Shown: positions 61,945 to 64,000 of the stretch, one piece after another
Position numbering within the stretch: position 1 is the stretch's first letter
Layout of the letters: the number at the start of each line of letters is the position of its first letter
Assembly (NCBI GenBank): GCA_004431415.1
Contig: QPMI01000133.1
Coordinates: 186,001 to 250,000 of the forward strand
Source of the DNA: Cyanophora paradoxa
Taxonomy: Eukaryota; Glaucocystophyceae; Cyanophorales; Cyanophoraceae
Length of the DNA: 64,000 nt
Direction: 5' to 3'
The notes under the pieces: generated by a model
Told to the model about the DNA's origin: nothing
Seen by the model: the letters and a program-made list of their open reading frames with translations, nothing else
Databases searched by the model: none
Position numbers and translations under genes: made by a program

Positions 61945-64000
61945 ATGAGCCACTCGAGCTCGCACGATACATCTGCAGCTGCGCATGCACATGCAGCTGG
62001 CCATGGGGAGGCCCGCGGGCGCTTCGGCGGCCGCTTCGGCCGCGGGTTCGCCGGCATGCGGAGCCTCGTGTCGGCGATGGTCGTTGCGGGAACGGCCTCG
62101 GGCGCGGCCGTGCTCCCCTCCGACGGGCCCGCGGAGGCGCGCGAGGGGCCCGTCTCCGTCCCCTCCTTCCACCACCGCCGCCGCCGCGGCATGGACCTCT
62201 CCCGCTGGACGCTCCGCTTCGTCCCCGCCGGCGCCGGCGCCGGCGCGAAGCGCGTGCCCCACTCCCGCGCCGACGGCGACGCCTCGTGCGTCGCCGCTGA
62301 CGGGTTGGACGTCGGCGCCCGCCCCGCGGCCGCCGCCCTCGAGCGGTGCGGCCGCGGCCGCGCTCCCCTCTCTTCTAGATCCTCTCCGCCGCGCGCGCGC
62401 CCTTGACCCGCGGCCCTCGCAGGCGCTATTTGGAGCAGACCGCTCTGAGCAGCGCGGTCAGCGCCCGCGTCGCGTCCATCCTCCTCCTTCTGGAGAACAT
62501 CGTCATCGCCTTTACGGTCCCAAAGGACCCTCGCTTTGGCCTCATTCCCTGGATCCAGCTTGCGGTCTCGGCCCCCTTCCAGCTCGCCCTCTTCGGCGCG
62601 TCCTTCTCCCGGGCCGCCCTCCCGCGCCTCTTCGAGCCCCTCGTGTCCCTCTCCGTCCTTTCCTTCTCCATCTCCCAGGTCCCCCCCCCCTCGCCGCCCG
62701 AATCGCCGTACCCCTCCGTAAGCGCGACGGGGGTACAGCGTTTCCTGTTCGAAATTCTGGTGGTCCACAACGTGGCGATCGGGGGCGACCGCTGCGCGTA
62801 CCACACCGCGATCATCTGCGTCATCATGCTCTGGGTACGGCTTTTTCAAGCCTTTTTTTCTTCAACCCGCCCGACGTACCCCCAGTTGGCGTGCACGTAC
62901 TCTAACTTGCGCTTCCACGTGTCCGTCATCGTATCCCTCCTCCTCGTTCTTGAGGTACCCCCTCCCCAGCCCTTCTCCCCTCCCTCCCGGGTCCCTCCCT
63001 TCGCGCCCTGCCGCCCCCAACACAACGGCTCCCGTGCAGTCCTTTCTGCCGATCCCGCTCGTCCTGGGGCTCGGCCTCCCCGGCTCGCCCTGCCTCTCCC
63101 TCGAGCAGCACGGCACGGTGCGCCCGTACCCCCCTTGTCTCCTTCCCTGTACCCCCGCTCCAACGCGGGCGCAGTGCGCGCTGAGCGGCGTGCTGGCGGT
63201 TGCTGCATCGTACCTCCGCGAGCGCGGCGAGCGCCGCCTGTTCCTCCAAGTCCTGGTACCCCCCGCCCGCCCGCCTCCCGACGCGGTACCCCTGCCCGAG
63301 CCTCTGGCCGCAGGCGGCGGAACGTCGGACGAGCCCCCTCCCGGTTTCGAACCCGTCCGAGACGCGCGAGCCTGCGCCTCTTCAGTCGCTGAATCCCTTC
63401 CGGCGGACGGCGCTTCAAGCGTCGGCCGGAGGCGACTCGGCCGACGAGGAGCGGCCAGCGGAGCGCGCCGCGCCGGCCCCCGCCGGCGACACCCCCCGCC
63501 ACTCCGGAGGCTCCCCCCGCCGGGTCTCCTTTGGTTCGGGGTCCGGATCCGGGTCTCGCGCCCTAGCTACGGAGGCGGGCCCGCGGCGGACGTCGGGCGG
63601 CGCCGATCGATCTTCCGGCCGCTCGAGCTCGTTCGCAAGCCTGGTGCCCCCCTCTACTTCCAGCCCGCGCCCGCCTCCTGCAGCTGGCTCCGCCGCGCGC
63701 TCTGAGCTTCGTCGCCGCAGCGCGCGCTGCGGCTCACGCCCTCAGGTATCGTGCCGGAGTGGAGCGCAGGCGGCTCTACCCCCGGCCCCGACACCCCTTC
63801 CTCGCGGGACCCCCTTACCGGCCCCGAGGGGGGTACCGGCAACTCGGCGGCCGTGTGGCCGGAGGGCAGCCACGAAGAGGCGGCGCGCGTCGCGCCGCGC
63901 GGGCGGCTGCGGCGGCTCCTGCGCTGGCTTGTCGCGGGCAGCCCCTTCCCCTCCCCCGAGGCCGAGCGGGGGTACCAGATCTTCTACTGCTACCGCGCCT
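61945..64000 (+). CDS. Multi-pass membrane protein, 3' incomplete
   Basis: Starts MSHSSSHDTSAAAHAHAAGH with a His/Ala/Gly-rich, Arg-rich N-terminus. Then come membrane helices: SARVASILLLLENIVIAFTV, WIQLAVSAPFQLALFGASF, LFEPLVSLSVLSFSISQ (62.43-62.68 kb), FLFEILVVHNVAIGGDR, YHTAIICVIMLW, FHVSVIVSLLLVLE, SFLPIPLVLGLGLPG and LSGVLAVAASYLRERGER. After the last helix a Ser/Gly/Arg-rich cytosolic linker begins (63391: SLNPFRRTALQ), and the frame near the edge reads LLRWLVAGSPFPSPEAERGY then QIFYCYRA. The layout of 6-8 helices followed by a cytosolic tail recalls membrane cyclases or channels of protists, but no catalytic motif is inside the window, so I leave it unnamed. Confidence 0.5.

Overview
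The window looks like nuclear DNA of a photosynthetic protist (alga) with a compact, intron-rich and, to the right, very GC-rich genome. Spliceosomal introns interrupt a histone H3, a soluble adenylyl cyclase, exportin-5 and a KCTD-type protein. Several introns use GC-AG borders, and a chloroplast psaB fragment sits in one intron. A haptophyte or similar alga would fit (high GC, GC-AG introns, polinton-like viruses), but that is inference and the lineage is not proved. The left third is a pile-up of endogenous viral DNA.

Layout. (1) 1-10.2 kb: most of a polinton-like virus (PLV/Maverick). It has two minor-capsid-type proteins, a major capsid protein, an A32/FtsK-like packaging ATPase, a coiled-coil protein, an ExoX-C-like protein, a small basic protein, a DDE integrase and a protein-primed family B DNA polymerase. 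Its left end lies outside the window. An iteron-like repeat array follows at 10.26-10.77 kb. (2) 10.8-11.35 kb: a divergent three-exon histone H3. (3) 11.4-12.2 kb: a repeat family. (4) 13.2-14.7 kb: a four-exon CRESS-DNA-virus Rep homologue whose helicase motifs are kept but whose nicking (HUH) motifs are not recognisable. (5) 15.1-20.8 kb: an intronless AT-rich viral block with a truncated fibre gene, three fibre-like paralogues sharing an N-terminal module, small zinc-ribbon proteins, an S-adenosylmethionine decarboxylase and structured repeats.

(6) 20.8-28.1 kb, minus strand: a soluble (ADCY10-like) adenylyl cyclase with two cyclase domains, an ATPase and a helical region; its 3' end meets the AT-rich viral block. 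(7) 29.5-31.6 kb and 49.6-50.2 kb: two pieces of an inverted, non-functional copy of exportin-5, collinear with each other. (8) Between these pieces, 32.5-47.4 kb: a very large NLR-like gene. Its order is N-myristoylation signal, helical and Pro-rich region, TIR, SAM, SAM, NACHT, pentapeptide repeats, then 17 WD40 repeats, each an almost identical 42-codon phase-0 exon, and an acidic tail. This is the most striking object in the window. (9) 51.1-54.3 kb: a disordered Pro/Gly-rich protein and, convergent to it, a KCTD/BTB protein. (10) 54.5-60.8 kb: the intact exportin-5 gene, divergent from KCTD. (11) From 61.9 kb to the edge: a multi-pass membrane protein, incomplete.

The PLV genes form a normal replication, integration and capsid set. 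The host genes are unrelated to each other except for two links: the exportin-5 copy brackets the NLR-like gene, and viral or plastid DNA has entered beside or inside host genes at several places. Exon borders given for H3, Rep, the WD40 array and the first exportin-5 exons were worked out base by base and are phase-consistent. Other multi-exon genes are given as overall spans with the exons that could be read.
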